Shown: positions 55,035-64,000 of the stretch, piece after piece | How positions within the stretch are numbered: position 1 is the stretch's first letter | Layout of the letters: every line of letters begins with the position of its first letter | Source: Cydia pomonella | Lineage: Eukaryota; Arthropoda; Insecta; Lepidoptera; Tortricidae | Assembly (NCBI RefSeq): GCF_033807575.1 | Contig: NC_084730.1 | Location: 6,245,986-6,309,985, forward strand | Length of the DNA stretch: 64,000 nt | Direction: 5' to 3' | Program-made: the position numbers and the translations under genes | The notes under the pieces: model-generated | Database searches by the model: none | What the model saw: the letters and a program-made list of their open reading frames with translations, nothing else | Told to the model about the DNA's origin: nothing

Positions 55035-55455
55035 TCCCCTAGAGAGGTAAAGTCTAAGAAAAAAACGTGCCCCTTAGTATTTTTTATTTTATTTCGTTTA
55101 TTGCAGAACCATGGTTACATTAAGGACATTAAGGTGTTAACATGTATTGAGTGCATGCATGGTTACCCTGTCAGGGCATAGCAACATTATTGGTATTCTA
55201 AAAACTACTTAATTACTAAAAATAAATACATATTCAAATAAATACATATTTAAAAATACTTATATAAATACAAAAAAATAAATTAATACATATATAAATA
55301 CAAAAAAATAAATACATATTTAGTTGGCGCTGTACTGCGCCATATGTTTTTCAGTCACTGAATTATCAAACGCCAACTTTCGACAATCCGAGTTACCGCA
55401 AAATGTATGGAGCTGTACAGCGCCATCTCGTTTACCTGTCAAATTCGAACTACGA
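55035..55455 (+). mobile_element. Repeat with GGCGCTGTAC ... GTACAGCGCC ends, interrupted
   Basis: AGAGAGGTAAAGTCTAAGAA and CGTGCCCCTTA (to 55,077) continue at TTGGCGCTGTACTGCGCC (55,324), then CAAACGCCAACTTTCGACAA, GGAGCTGTACAGCGCCATCT and CGTTTACCTGTCAAATTCGA. The uninterrupted relative is at 63,245-63,430. About 245 bp between 55,078 and 55,323 is an insertion. Confidence 0.75.
55078..55323 (-). mobile_element. Inserted antisense LINE-like tail with AATACATAT repeats
   Basis: TTTATTTCGTTTATTGCAGA and ACCATGGTTACATTAAGGAC recall 24,027-24,060 (CTTTATTGCAACCATGGTAC). The remainder is A-rich with repeated AAATAAATACATAT words. It sits exactly where the family at 63,245 is continuous. Confidence 0.55.
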
Positions 55456-55945
55456 AATTGTTTTAGATTTTACGCATCTATTAAATTGTATGTTTTTTCT
55501 AACTCTGTCAGTGACTTATAGATTTATTTTCACACGTGCTCAAACAAATTCGTTGTTTGTGCTTGAGTTTTGTACAATTTTTTTAATGTTCTCTTTTCAG
55601 TTTCACTCACCTCAATACCAAAATAATTGTATATGTATAATATACATACCTACTGTTAAAATAAAATTTGGCATTAAATCGTGCCCGCTACACGTAATAT
55701 AAGTGTGATTTGTCTAATCGATTTTCTAATTAATACGCTATTATTTAAATCCTTTAATTATTTTATGAATATATATGAATTCATGAGAATTATAGTATAA
55801 AAAAAAACAATCGTATAAACAACGCAGTTCTGGTACAACATTAAAATAAATCGATAAAAGAATCAAAAACCTAAAAATTACTATTAATTTGAAGCAATAT
55901 CTTTATTGCTTCAAATTAATAGTAAACCTATCAAATAAAAGACTA

Positions 55946-56694
55946 GGTTTTTAGGGTTCCGTAGCCAAATGGCAAAAAACGGAACCCTTATAGATTCGTC
56001 ATGTCTGTCTGTCTGTCCGATTCTGTCACAGCCACTTTTTTCCGAAACTATAAGAGCTTTACTGTTCAAACTTAGTAAGTGGATGTATTCTATGAACCGC
56101 ATTAAGATGTTCACACAAAAATAGAAAAAAAACAATAAATTTTGGGGGTTCCCCATACTTAGAACTGAAACTCAAAAAATCTTTTTTCGTCAAACCCATA
56201 CGTGTGGGGTATCTATGGATAGGTCTTCAAAAATGATATTGAGGTTTCTAATATAATTTTTTTCTAAAGTAAATAGTTTGCGCGAGAGACACTTCCAAAG
56301 TGGTAAAATGTGTGTCCCCCCCCCCCCCCGTAACTTCTAAAATAACAGAATGAAAAAACTAAAAAAAATATATGATATACATTGTCATGCAAACTTCCAC
56401 CGAAAATTGGTTTGAACGAGATCTAGTAAGTAGTTTTTTTTTTAATACGTCATAAAATTAAAAAAAAAAATTTTTTTTCATCAAACCCATACGTGTGGGG
56501 TATCTATGGATAGGTCTTCAAAAATGATATTTAGGTTTCTAATATCATTTTTTTCTAAACTGAATAGTTTGCGCGAGAGACACTTCCAAAGTGAAAAAAT
56601 GTTGAACAAAATCTAGTAAGTAGATTTTTTTTAATACGTCTTAAATGGTACGGAACCCTTCATGCGCGAGTCCGACTCGCACTTGGCCGCTTTT
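55946..56694 (-). mobile_element. GTTCCGTA-family repeat, second long type
   Basis: The plus strand starts GGTTTTTAGGGTTCCGTAGC and GGAACCCTTATAGATTCGTC and ends GGTACGGAACCCTTCATGCG, CGAGTCCGACTCGCACTTGG. A block of about 240 bp (TCAAACCCATACGTGTGGGG, TATCTATGGATAGGTCTTCA, GAGAGACACTTCCAAAGTG) occurs twice, at about 56,185-56,305 and 56,480-56,600. The minus ORF 55,911-56,156 is repeat-derived. Confidence 0.75.
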
Positions 56695-56731
56695 TATTTT
56701 CGTGCGTCATGATGTGAATAACTATTAGATA

Positions 56732-57051
56732 TAAAGGCCAGTCCAGACGGGATTATGAAATTGACCAATTTGATCTGAAAAGATATTGTCGTCAATCTAA
56801 TATGTATAGCGTCCACGGGTACACAATTTAATTACCAATTTTTGATTTATGGTGAATACGAGAACTTGTAATTTTTTAAAATGTCCCTAAATCTGCATAC
56901 TAGGGTCTAAAATTAGTATTCCTGCATTGATCGGTCATAGCATAATCTTACAATTGAATAAAGTGGAATCGGCGGGCCAATTTAATTTTTGCGTCCTTGT
57001 CAAAATTTAAGCAGATTGGCCAAAAATTGTTCGCGTCTGAACGGGCCTTAA
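56732..57051. mobile_element. MITE, TAAAGGCCAGTCCAGACG family
   Basis: TAAAGGCCAGTCCAGACGGG at the left is the imperfect inverse of CGCGTCTGAACGGGCCTTAA at the right. ATTGACCAATTTGATC and GCAGATTGGCCAAAAATTG are a further inverted pair inside. Confidence 0.65.
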
Positions 57052-57349
57052 GTAACTAACGACTCGTTGATATTATATGTACCTTCGTCCACACGGTTAG
57101 CTGACAATTCATAAACCTTATCCTAAGGATATAAAGTTCAAAGTTGGTCAGCAAAGTGTGTTGTTGTGTGAGACTTGAATGACAATTATGTCGTGATATT
57201 CGTTCGGTCTTTCGCGTTCCGGTACGCATTCTTCGGTGATTGTATAAGTGGCTAACCAAGCGATTACAAAGAAATTAAAATAATAAAAATACGTAATGTG
57301 TTGCCTCCTGAGGTATTTCCTTTGCGCTACGACATGGGATTCAAGACGC

Positions 57350-57475
57350 GGGTATTTTCGGTTCTCAAGGGTCGGCAACGCGTAAGTGGCTCCTGTGATG
57401 TTTCTTATGTCCATGGGCGACAATGACCGCTTCCTATCAGGCGGCTCGTCTGCTCGGTTTTGTTTTTTTGTTTAA
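57350..57475 (+). mobile_element. Retroelement tail fragment
   Basis: GGGTCGGCAACGCGTAAGTG, GGGCGACAATGACCGCTTCC and TATCAGGCGGCTCGTCTGCT match the end block of 52,735-53,050. The ORFs at 57,056-57,423 overlap it in two frames and are not called. Confidence 0.5.
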
Positions 57476-57514
57476 ACTTTATTGCACAAATTTACAAAAA
57501 GAGTACAAATGGCG

Positions 57515-57705
57515 GAGTGTAACACTCTTACGGTAGATGTCGCTAGGGTGCCTCCCTGAAGACCCATATGGTGGAATTATTTGCTGTCCATTGATGAGGT
57601 CTTGGTAGCTCAGATGGCAGAGCACTGGGCAAGTGATCTAGTGGTCGTGAGTTGAAGTCTCATCCAAGACAGTACATTTTCACTTTTAGATTTATTTCAA
57701 GCTTA
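57515..57705 (+). mobile_element. tRNA-derived SINE C, plus strand
   Basis: GTGTAACACTCTTACGGTAG, GTGCCTCCCTGAAGACCCAT and then the tRNA-like TTGGTAGCTCAGATGGCAGA (A-box TAGCTCAGATGG) and TCGTGAGTTGAAGTCTCATC (B-box). It is the clearest tRNA-like head of the family. The leader is shared with 24,960. Confidence 0.7.
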
Positions 57706-57709
57706 ACCC

Positions 57710-59860
57710 TTTCAGCGCTAATCATGACACGTGGTCGTTTCATCTCTACGAAGCATTTCCGTTACTTACCGGGAAATCTATGTTATTGGGCATTTCTCAG
57801 AGGTGGCGTTTTTACGTGTCCGGGGGCATAAACACGTGAATTTCATGCCTATAAAATCTGAATTAAATCATGCAAATCCATCAGCATCTGATACACCTGG
57901 ACAACTGGTAATTCATTCCATGTGTATATGATAAGAAAATAAATTTTAAGTGCTAAAATTGACGAACAGTGGGTATGTCCCGCACCCAGATTTGTTGAAA
58001 CAAAAAATCATAACTTAAGACTGGAGTTTTATTTGAATTTTGGTTCACGTATTCTACATAAGCCTGTCATTTATATTATTAGACTCAAAATAATTTACGC
58101 ATTAATATTACAAAATAAATCCAATTATTCGACTTGTCCCGCGGCAACACGTGATTTCACTGGAATTTATAAGCCTTGTCGGCATTTCACAAAGGAATAT
58201 AATCGGCTACGACTGTAGCTCAGCGGTGAATGTGTTAATAACATCGATTTTCAGAGACGTTTCTGCTCTATACAAAATTAATAACCAAGCATGATACATA
58301 CATATGACATTTATGTCGGTTTTGTCAATCATAATTTTTAAATTGTTAATCTTTTTCCTTTATACACAATATTTGGATTAAATGATAGAGGAACGAAAGA
58401 GAAATTAAAAATCATTATATACCTACACCCTTTGTCAATTATTTCAATAAATAAATGACAGTACCAAAACATGAGTCAAATCTCATCTATGTTTTAAGGG
58501 AGTCCCTCTGCGAACAAACTGTCCTGCAGTTGGGCAGAAGAGTTGTTATATTTATTCTGAATAAATGATTTATTTCTTCCTTTTTTTATTCGTAGTTTTT
58601 AAAGACCCCTTTATTGTTTGGTGTTTGCTCACCTGTTTTATAATGTATTTATTAATATTTAATACTTATTACAAATTACACTTTGAATCATGATTATTCA
58701 AAGCGTAGGATAAGTCAAACATAATTCTATCCGATTTTGCGAGTGTGAGTTAAATCGTAAAATTGGATTGTTTTTAGTCATTCGCGCGACATCTTTCGGA
58801 GAGTCTATGTCCTACATTTTCAATCACCAGTGCACATTGACTTATATATTACTTCGTAAAGACGGGCCTTACGGGCACCATGTTGCCAGCATAGCGGTGT
58901 CAGTGGCACCGCTGTCCACGAACGCGAGCCAAGCGTGCAGTCTAACGCAACTGGTTGCGACGAATCGCGCGCGTCATGCGAGGTCATCAACCAATCGCTT
59001 TGTAGCATTCCACCGAGGCACACCAAACGAGAATACTCGGTTGGAATTATATGAACGGCCTATCTTTAGTTTTGAAATCTTTGCTAGTGCGTGAGTAGCG
59101 GCCATGATAGCTGCGCATCGCGTGAAATTCGCTTAATGTTACTATGACTCACGACTCTATTCAATTTTCGCAAAAAGGTTATAAATGTATCATATATAAC
59201 TGTGACATAAACGCCAGGCAGCCCAGGTATTCCTAGAATCTAATAGCTAGTCCTAGACCAACCGGTTTTGGATTATACGACGCGACTCAGTCACTTGTAG
59301 AATATTAAATTTAAATAAAAGTGGTAAGTACTAAAAGGCTCGGTATCTTATACGGCAGTAAACAAGAATACGGCCCGCCTGATGGTAAGTCACCGTAACA
59401 TATGAACGCCTTAAATTCCAGAGCGGTTACATGTGCGTTACAGACAATTTACTGCGCGAATCCCAACTTACCTATAATATTCATTACGATACTCTGTAGT
59501 CAATGATAAAAAAAAATACCAATCACGTGCCGCCGTGCTCCCATCGAAAAGACTAAACGGTTGGCATCGCGCGTTTACATCTTTCATACTACATTTTTGT
59601 CTACTGAGATACTTACCAATTTTCATTAATATTTAGGTTTTATAGTAACAAAGTATTATTTTAGATGACTCGTAAAAAAAGTATTGTATAAAATAGTGAT
59701 GTAATCAAGCTGTTCAAACTCGTACCTTACTTAGGCAACTCAGCAAGCTTCGTTGCCTAAACACGGTACTCGACTGAGAACCTCTATTATATCACGATTG
59801 TAATAAAAAACTATTGCCGTTTTCAAAATAATCCCGATTTCGAAGTTATCCCAATGCACT
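57710..59860. other. Unassigned stretch with one GC-rich patch
   Basis: 58,500-58,570 resembles the tail at 37,980. 58,860-59,035 is GC-rich (GTGGCACCGCTGTCCACGAA, GTTGCGACGAATCGCGCGCG) with ORFs of 108 (plus) and 68 (minus) codons but no recognised domain. 59,370-59,400 (CGGCCCGCCTGATGGTAAGT) is a short antisense retroelement-tail word. No gene is supported. Confidence 0.3.
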
Positions 59861-59870
59861 CTATTACCAA

Positions 59871-60356
59871 CAGTGTTGCCAGGCGTACGATAATTATCGT
59901 ACATGTACGATAATTATTGTACATGTACAATAATTATTGTACATGTAGGTACGATAATTTGGGCTCCGGTACGATGTACGTTCCAAAGTGCATTATCGTA
60001 AGCATAAGTACAATAAATTCAACCCTGGGACGATGCCACCTAAAAAGTCTAGTCTTCGAAGCAAAATATGACATTATCTCTCAGAAATAGGCTAAAATTA
60101 GCACCTTTTGGGTAATTGGGTAAGTCAAAATTATCGATATTTTCTGTAAATCGTTCGGATCTGTCACAAAAATACATAAATATAAAACTTTTTGCGCGAT
60201 TTAGACGACAATTGTGTTTTCTTTGATTATATGGAAATTTTAGCTTATTTTGATAGACGTACTGTCTTCTTGATAGATGTACAATGACTTTTTCAACGGT
60301 ACGATAATTTGTACACTCACATACGATAATTATCTTCCGCACACTTGGCGACACTG
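59871..60356. mobile_element. Non-autonomous hAT-type element with intact 8-bp TSD
   Basis: The ends CAGTGTTGCCAGGCG and CACTTGGCGACACTG are imperfect inverses. ATTACCAA stands directly outside both (59,863-59,870 and 60,357-60,364). An 8-bp target duplication with CAGTG-type ends is the hallmark of the hAT superfamily. The interior carries three tandem 20-bp self-palindromic units (GTACGATAATTATCGTACAT and variants) at 59,888-59,947 and further TACGATAAT words. The 101-codon minus ORF in it shows no transposase domain I can name. Confidence 0.85.
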
Positions 60357-60364
60357 ATTACCAA

Positions 60365-60633
60365 AACAACAACAATATGAGAATAGCATCGATGTCACGC
60401 GTCTACATACCCATAGTTTAAGTGCATTCGTTACTAGGTCAAGTAAGGCAATAACTAATAGGTGTCATTAATAATGGCTTCCAGCTAACTGCGTTATGAG
60501 ACACCTGACATAAATTAAAGATTGACTCACTGGCAGTTTACGTGACAAATTAGTTTAAAGACATTTAGTGTAGGTCGTTATATTATGTACTTTAAGTCAC
60601 CTGCGATATACCTACTTAGTTCATTGTAAATTT
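60365..60633. other. Short unassigned stretch
   Basis: Nothing recognised. Confidence 0.3.
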
Positions 60634-61152
60634 GACGAGCTGTCTGGCCTAGTGCCTACGAAACCGATCGTCCCGGGTTCGAATCCCGGTAAGGGCATTT
60701 ATTGGTGACGACCGGTCTGGCCTAGTGGGTAGTGACCATGCCTATGAAGCTGATGGTTCCGGGTTCAAATCCTGGTAAGAGCATATATTATGTATGCAGA
60801 ATACGGATATTTGTTTCTGAGTCATGGGCGTTTTCTATGTATTTAAGTATTTATAATTATATATTATATATATCGTTCTCTAGGTACCTAAAATACAAGC
60901 CTTATTGAGCTTACTGTGGGACTTTGTGTAATAATGTCCTATAATATTTATTTATTTATTTATTTATTGGTGTGATGAACACAGATGTTTGTTCCTGAGT
61001 TATGGGTGTTTTCTATGTAGGTATATAAGCATATGTTTATCTATTTATGTATATGTATATCGTTGCCTAGTACCCAAAGTACAAGCTTTGCTTCGTTTGG
61101 GACAAGGTCGATCTTTGTAAGATGTCCTCTAATAATTATTTATTTATTTAAT
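60634..61152 (+). mobile_element. Metulj-related SINE (second tail type), outer copy
   Basis: The head GACGAGCTGTCTGGCCTAGT lacks the GGGTAGTGACC block but has the B-box GGGTTCGAATCCCGG (60,634-60,707). The body resumes at 60,973 with GTGATGAACACAGATGTTTG, GTACCCAAAGTACAAGCTTT and GATGTCCTCTAATAATTATT. It was split by the inner SINE. Confidence 0.85.
60708..60961 (+). mobile_element. Metulj-like SINE, inner copy with 11-bp TSD
   Basis: Head ACGACCGGTCTGGCCTAGTG, B-box GGGTTCAAATCCTGG, body to AGCCTTATTGAGCTTACTGT and a TATTTATTTATT tail. ATTTATTGGTG is found just before it (60,697-60,707) and just after (60,962-60,972), a perfect target-site duplication. Confidence 0.9.
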
Positions 61153-61194
61153 AGTTTCTCATACTTGCGACCCTATTCAATGAAGAAATAAGTT

Positions 61195-61562
61195 TAATAA
61201 TATAATTAAGGTAGTCTGGAAGAGATCGCTTCTTAGCGATAAGACCGTATGTTGGTACCTAATTTTAGTTGTTCTATTAATTCCATTGATTTTTTTATTT
61301 TACTTATTGGTGTCATAAATAATATATTATTTAAGTATTTTTATTAATCTACGTTCAAGTTAGTTAGGGTAATCACGTTATAACCAAGATTTCTAACGCT
61401 TTAATATGATTGCACGTTGTTGTATGTATGATATCTTACTATTTACTACTTACTATTTAGCTGAACCTAAACGTAGATAGGTACTTTTCGTGCTTCTATA
61501 TAAATATATGTTTAACACAATGTAATATTGTTATTGAATAAAAATGATGATGATGATGATGA
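61195..61562 (+). mobile_element. LINE 3' UTR with (ATG)n tail
   Basis: GGTAGTCTGGAAGAGATCGC and TTCTTAGCGATAAGACCGTA match the 3'-UTR block of the CR1/Jockey-like relic at 26.5 kb. It ends TGTTATTGAATAAAAATGAT followed by GATGATGATGATG. No coding part remains. Confidence 0.7.
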
Positions 61563-61564
61563 TT

Positions 61565-62060
61565 AACAAACATGGCAACTATAGGTCTAGATTAAGAGAA
61601 GAAACTGTAATAATATTTTTTGTATGACCGTTTGTTTCATATTTTAATAAATAAATAAATTATTAATATACGCGGACAAGAGACTACTCAGATAGAATGG
61701 CATGAATACTAATATGATTAATCTGTTACGTTCCAATTTTTACAGCATTTCATTAATTTTTTTGAAAACTTGATACTTATGATTAATTTTATTGATTCAT
61801 TCATTATAAAATATAGTTTTACATGTCAATCACAATATGTCATATTTAAATATTTAGATTTATTTATTTCATAATATTAATTCAATTTAATTAAAAGTAA
61901 TTAATGAATTAAAAAAATTACGATAGTCAATATACAATTATAAAACGTCTAGTAACTTATAAAATGTTAATACATGAACATACAAGTCGTCATCCAAAAT
62001 CAATAATTAATTTATTCTTTTCGTCATGATTTTTAGTTTTTAATTTTCCACAAGTAAAAT
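61565..62060. other. Very AT-rich stretch
   Basis: No gene or repeat copy is seen. Confidence 0.3.
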
Positions 62061-62069
62061 ACAATTTAA

Positions 62070-62463
62070 GAGGCTGTCAACACCCAATGTCCTTGAAATT
62101 GATGTTACTTAAACAGTTTTTTAAGAAAGACTATTTGTATTTCAAAGACCTTGGTTGTACTCGATATATGATTGAACGAAATCGGCTCGATAGAAAATAA
62201 TTGCAAAGATTGGTCTTAAAATCACAATTAAACGGTTTTATGTCTTTATTGTTTTGACTTATGACTCTGCAATTAAAATCACAATTTCAAAACATTTTTA
62301 TCTAAACCGTGGTTGAGTAAAATATTACACTAATAATCCACTTTTTTTTATTTAAATATTTTTCTTATTATTCCCTTGCCCAGGCTCAGTAACATGCGTC
62401 AGTGCTATCTCATTTACTCCGGTACAAATAGACAGTGTGCGCGCTTTAGGTATTGACAGCCTC
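62070..62463. mobile_element. TTAA-flanked TIR element, GAGGCTGTCAACACC ends
   Basis: GAGGCTGTCAACACC at the left and GGTATTGACAGCCTC at the right are inverses with one mismatch in 15. TTAA lies directly outside both (62,066-62,069 and 62,464-62,467), the target site of piggyBac-like transposons. The interior of about 360 bp has no ORF. Confidence 0.8.
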
Positions 62464-62775
62464 TTAAACATATAATTGACTTTTTTGTTTAATTCATATA
62501 AGCCACCAATACAAGGGTAACAGATTGGTCAGAAACAAGACGACGAAAAAATTTTTTACCCAAATATAAAAAGGTACTATTTTACTTCAAAAGAGTCAGA
62601 GGCACAAGACGACACGTTAAAGCTTTTGAGTGTGAAGATGGTGCAGGAATCATATACTGAAAGTCTCCCAAGACCTCTCTTCTACTACCTCTTCACATCA
62701 CTACTGAATGCAGCAGTATTTTTTATTTACTCTTTACCATCTCCATGTTTATATATATTGTGTCTTACGTTATCA

Positions 62776-62963
62776 GTACCCCTAGTGTAAATTTATTCGA
62801 TAGCGAGACGTGACTTACGCGTTTGCGTTTAGTCTCATTTTGTATGGGATTTTGAGTTTCCAAAACGTTCCGCATGGCGCGCTGTTTCTAAATCCCATAC
62901 AAAATGAGACTTAACGCAAACGCGTACGTCACGTTTCACTATCGAATAAATTTACACTAGGGG
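62776..62963. mobile_element. Palindromic MITE, GTACCCCTAGTG family, copy 2
   Basis: GTACCCCTAGTGTAAATTTA on the left, TAAATTTACACTAGGGG on the right, and the same long inward hairpin (ACGCGTTTGCGTTTAGTCTC against GAGACTTAACGCAAACGCGT). About 90% similar to 2,672-2,862 by eye. Confidence 0.85.
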
Positions 62964-63244
62964 CTCTGATCGAACAGTGTTAAAACGCTCTTAGCAGTAC
63001 CTAGTGCGGATACGTCAATTTTGAAACCAAATGAAAACAATGCTTACTATAATAAGATTACGTAGCTATTAGAACAACAATGGCGTGGCTAATTCTAGGA
63101 CATTCCACAGGAAATACTAAGTCAAATTTCATGCAATACTTAGTTAATAATCTGTGAAAAAATAAAGCATAGATAATGGTTCTTATAACCGAAGACAGAG
63201 GGTCAAATATTCTCTATGGTATGAGCAAAGAGAATTGATTGTAA

Positions 63245-63430
63245 GAGAGAGTTAAAATCTAAGAAAAAATGTGCCCCTTATTTTGACATCCAAAACAGAT
63301 GGCGCTGTACTGCGTCTCGATCAATGAATTGTCGAACGTCAACTTTTGGCAATCACAGCTACCGCCAAATATATGGGGCTGTACAGCGCCATCTCGTTTA
63401 CCTGTCAAATTCGAAGCACGAAATTGTCTT
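63245..63430 (+). mobile_element. Repeat with GGCGCTGTAC ... GTACAGCGCC ends, intact
   Basis: AGAGAGAGTTAAAATCTAAG, AATGTGCCCCTTATTTTGAC, AGATGGCGCTGTACTGCGTC, CGAACGTCAACTTTTGGCAA, GGGGCTGTACAGCGCCATCT and CGTTTACCTGTCAAATTCGA. Same order as at 55,035-55,455 without the insert. Confidence 0.75.
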
Positions 63431-63679
63431 CGTTTTTACACACCTTAATCAATGTACCTATCTTTGATATGAGTTACGTTTACACGTCTTTCCTGTAAAC
63501 ATTATAGTATAATTTGAAAGTATGATTTTCGTACTTTATCCTCGTTATAGGCATGGTGAACCCTCTTTCTTAAAATTTGTATGATGAACGTTTTAGAAAA
63601 ATGTGTATAAATAGTTACATTTTGTAAAGTTTACTGGGTACCTATCCAAGATGCCAATTGTTTGCGACGTGGATAACAA

Positions 63680-63943
63680 TAAATAAATAAATATTATTGG
63701 ACATTATTACACAAATTGACTAAGTCCCACAGTAAGCTCAATAAGGCTTGTGTTGAGGGTACTTAGACAACGATATATATAATATGTAAATATTTATAAA
63801 TACTTAAGTACATAGAAAACACCCATGACTCACGGACAAATATCCATGCTCATCACACGAATAAATACCCTTACCAGGATTTGAACCCGGGACCATCAGC
63901 TTCGTAGGCAGGGTCACTACCCACTAGGCCAAACCAGTCGTCA
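63680..63943 (-). mobile_element. Metulj-like SINE, full length, minus strand
   Basis: The plus strand begins AATAAATAAATATTATTGGA (antisense tail), runs through CAGTAAGCTCAATAAGGCTT and AAACACCCATGACTCACGGA, and ends with the antisense head GGATTTGAACCCGGGACCAT, GTAGGCAGGGTCACTACCCA and CTAGGCCAAACCAGTCGTC. A-box and B-box are both intact. Confidence 0.9.
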
Positions 63944-64000
63944 ACAATAGTACGCTTAGGCATGTCTCTCCGACATACTAATACGGAAGAGTAATACAAA

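Overview
The window looks like a gene-poor, AT-rich piece of a lepidopteran (moth or butterfly) nuclear genome. The evidence is the repeat content. There are several copies of the tRNA-headed SINE recognised by its GTGGGTAGTGACCCTGCCTA head and its CAAGCCTTATTGAGCTTACT tail (the Metulj-like type I recall from butterflies). There is a second tRNA-derived SINE with the tail CGCTTTTCGGTGAAGGAAAA, two Helitron-like elements ending in ACCGAGC-loop-GCTCGGT, 3' relics of RTE-like and CR1/Jockey-like LINEs, and many short inverted-repeat (MITE-like) elements. No long open reading frame is convincing as a host gene. Nearly all ORFs of 60-180 codons fall inside repeats. The best host-gene candidate is one short first coding exon at 43,971-44,028 with an in-frame upstream stop and a consensus splice donor. 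Much of the window may therefore be intron or intergenic DNA.

Layout. 0-13 kb: scattered MITEs, SINEs, LINE tails, a minus-strand Helitron-like element (7.7-8.2 kb), a perfect 34-bp-arm hairpin (10.48 kb) and a GTTCCGTA-family repeat (10.9-11.6 kb). 13.6-22.7 kb: a tandem segmental duplication of a roughly 4.3-4.5 kb composite of repeats. Its last 1.33 kb is essentially identical between copies while the rest has clearly diverged. 22.7-43 kb: further SINEs, LINE relics, several TIR elements and the plus-strand Helitron-like copy (37.35-37.8 kb). 43.7-44.0 kb: a MITE followed by the candidate exon. 45.2-45.6 kb: a tandem array of about 107-bp units that each fold as a hairpin. 45.63-50.96 kb: a 5.3-kb giant inverted array of a 120-bp monomer, bounded by 50-bp inverted ends that match at 47 of 50 bases. 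51-64 kb: more TIR elements, including a hAT-type element with an intact 8-bp target duplication (59.9-60.4 kb) and a TTAA-flanked one (62.07-62.46 kb), plus nested SINEs and a full-length minus-strand SINE at the right edge.

The most unusual object is the 45.63-50.96 kb element. Tandem 120-bp monomers are arranged head-to-head in two arms and organised into 600-bp (five-monomer) and 1,320-bp higher-order units, bounded by short non-satellite inverted termini. This resembles a foldback-type transposon or a satellite-carrying non-autonomous element. Which of these it is cannot be settled from one copy. No gene pathway or operon can be described here. The main interactions visible are between mobile elements: nesting, target-site duplication, tandem amplification and local homogenisation.
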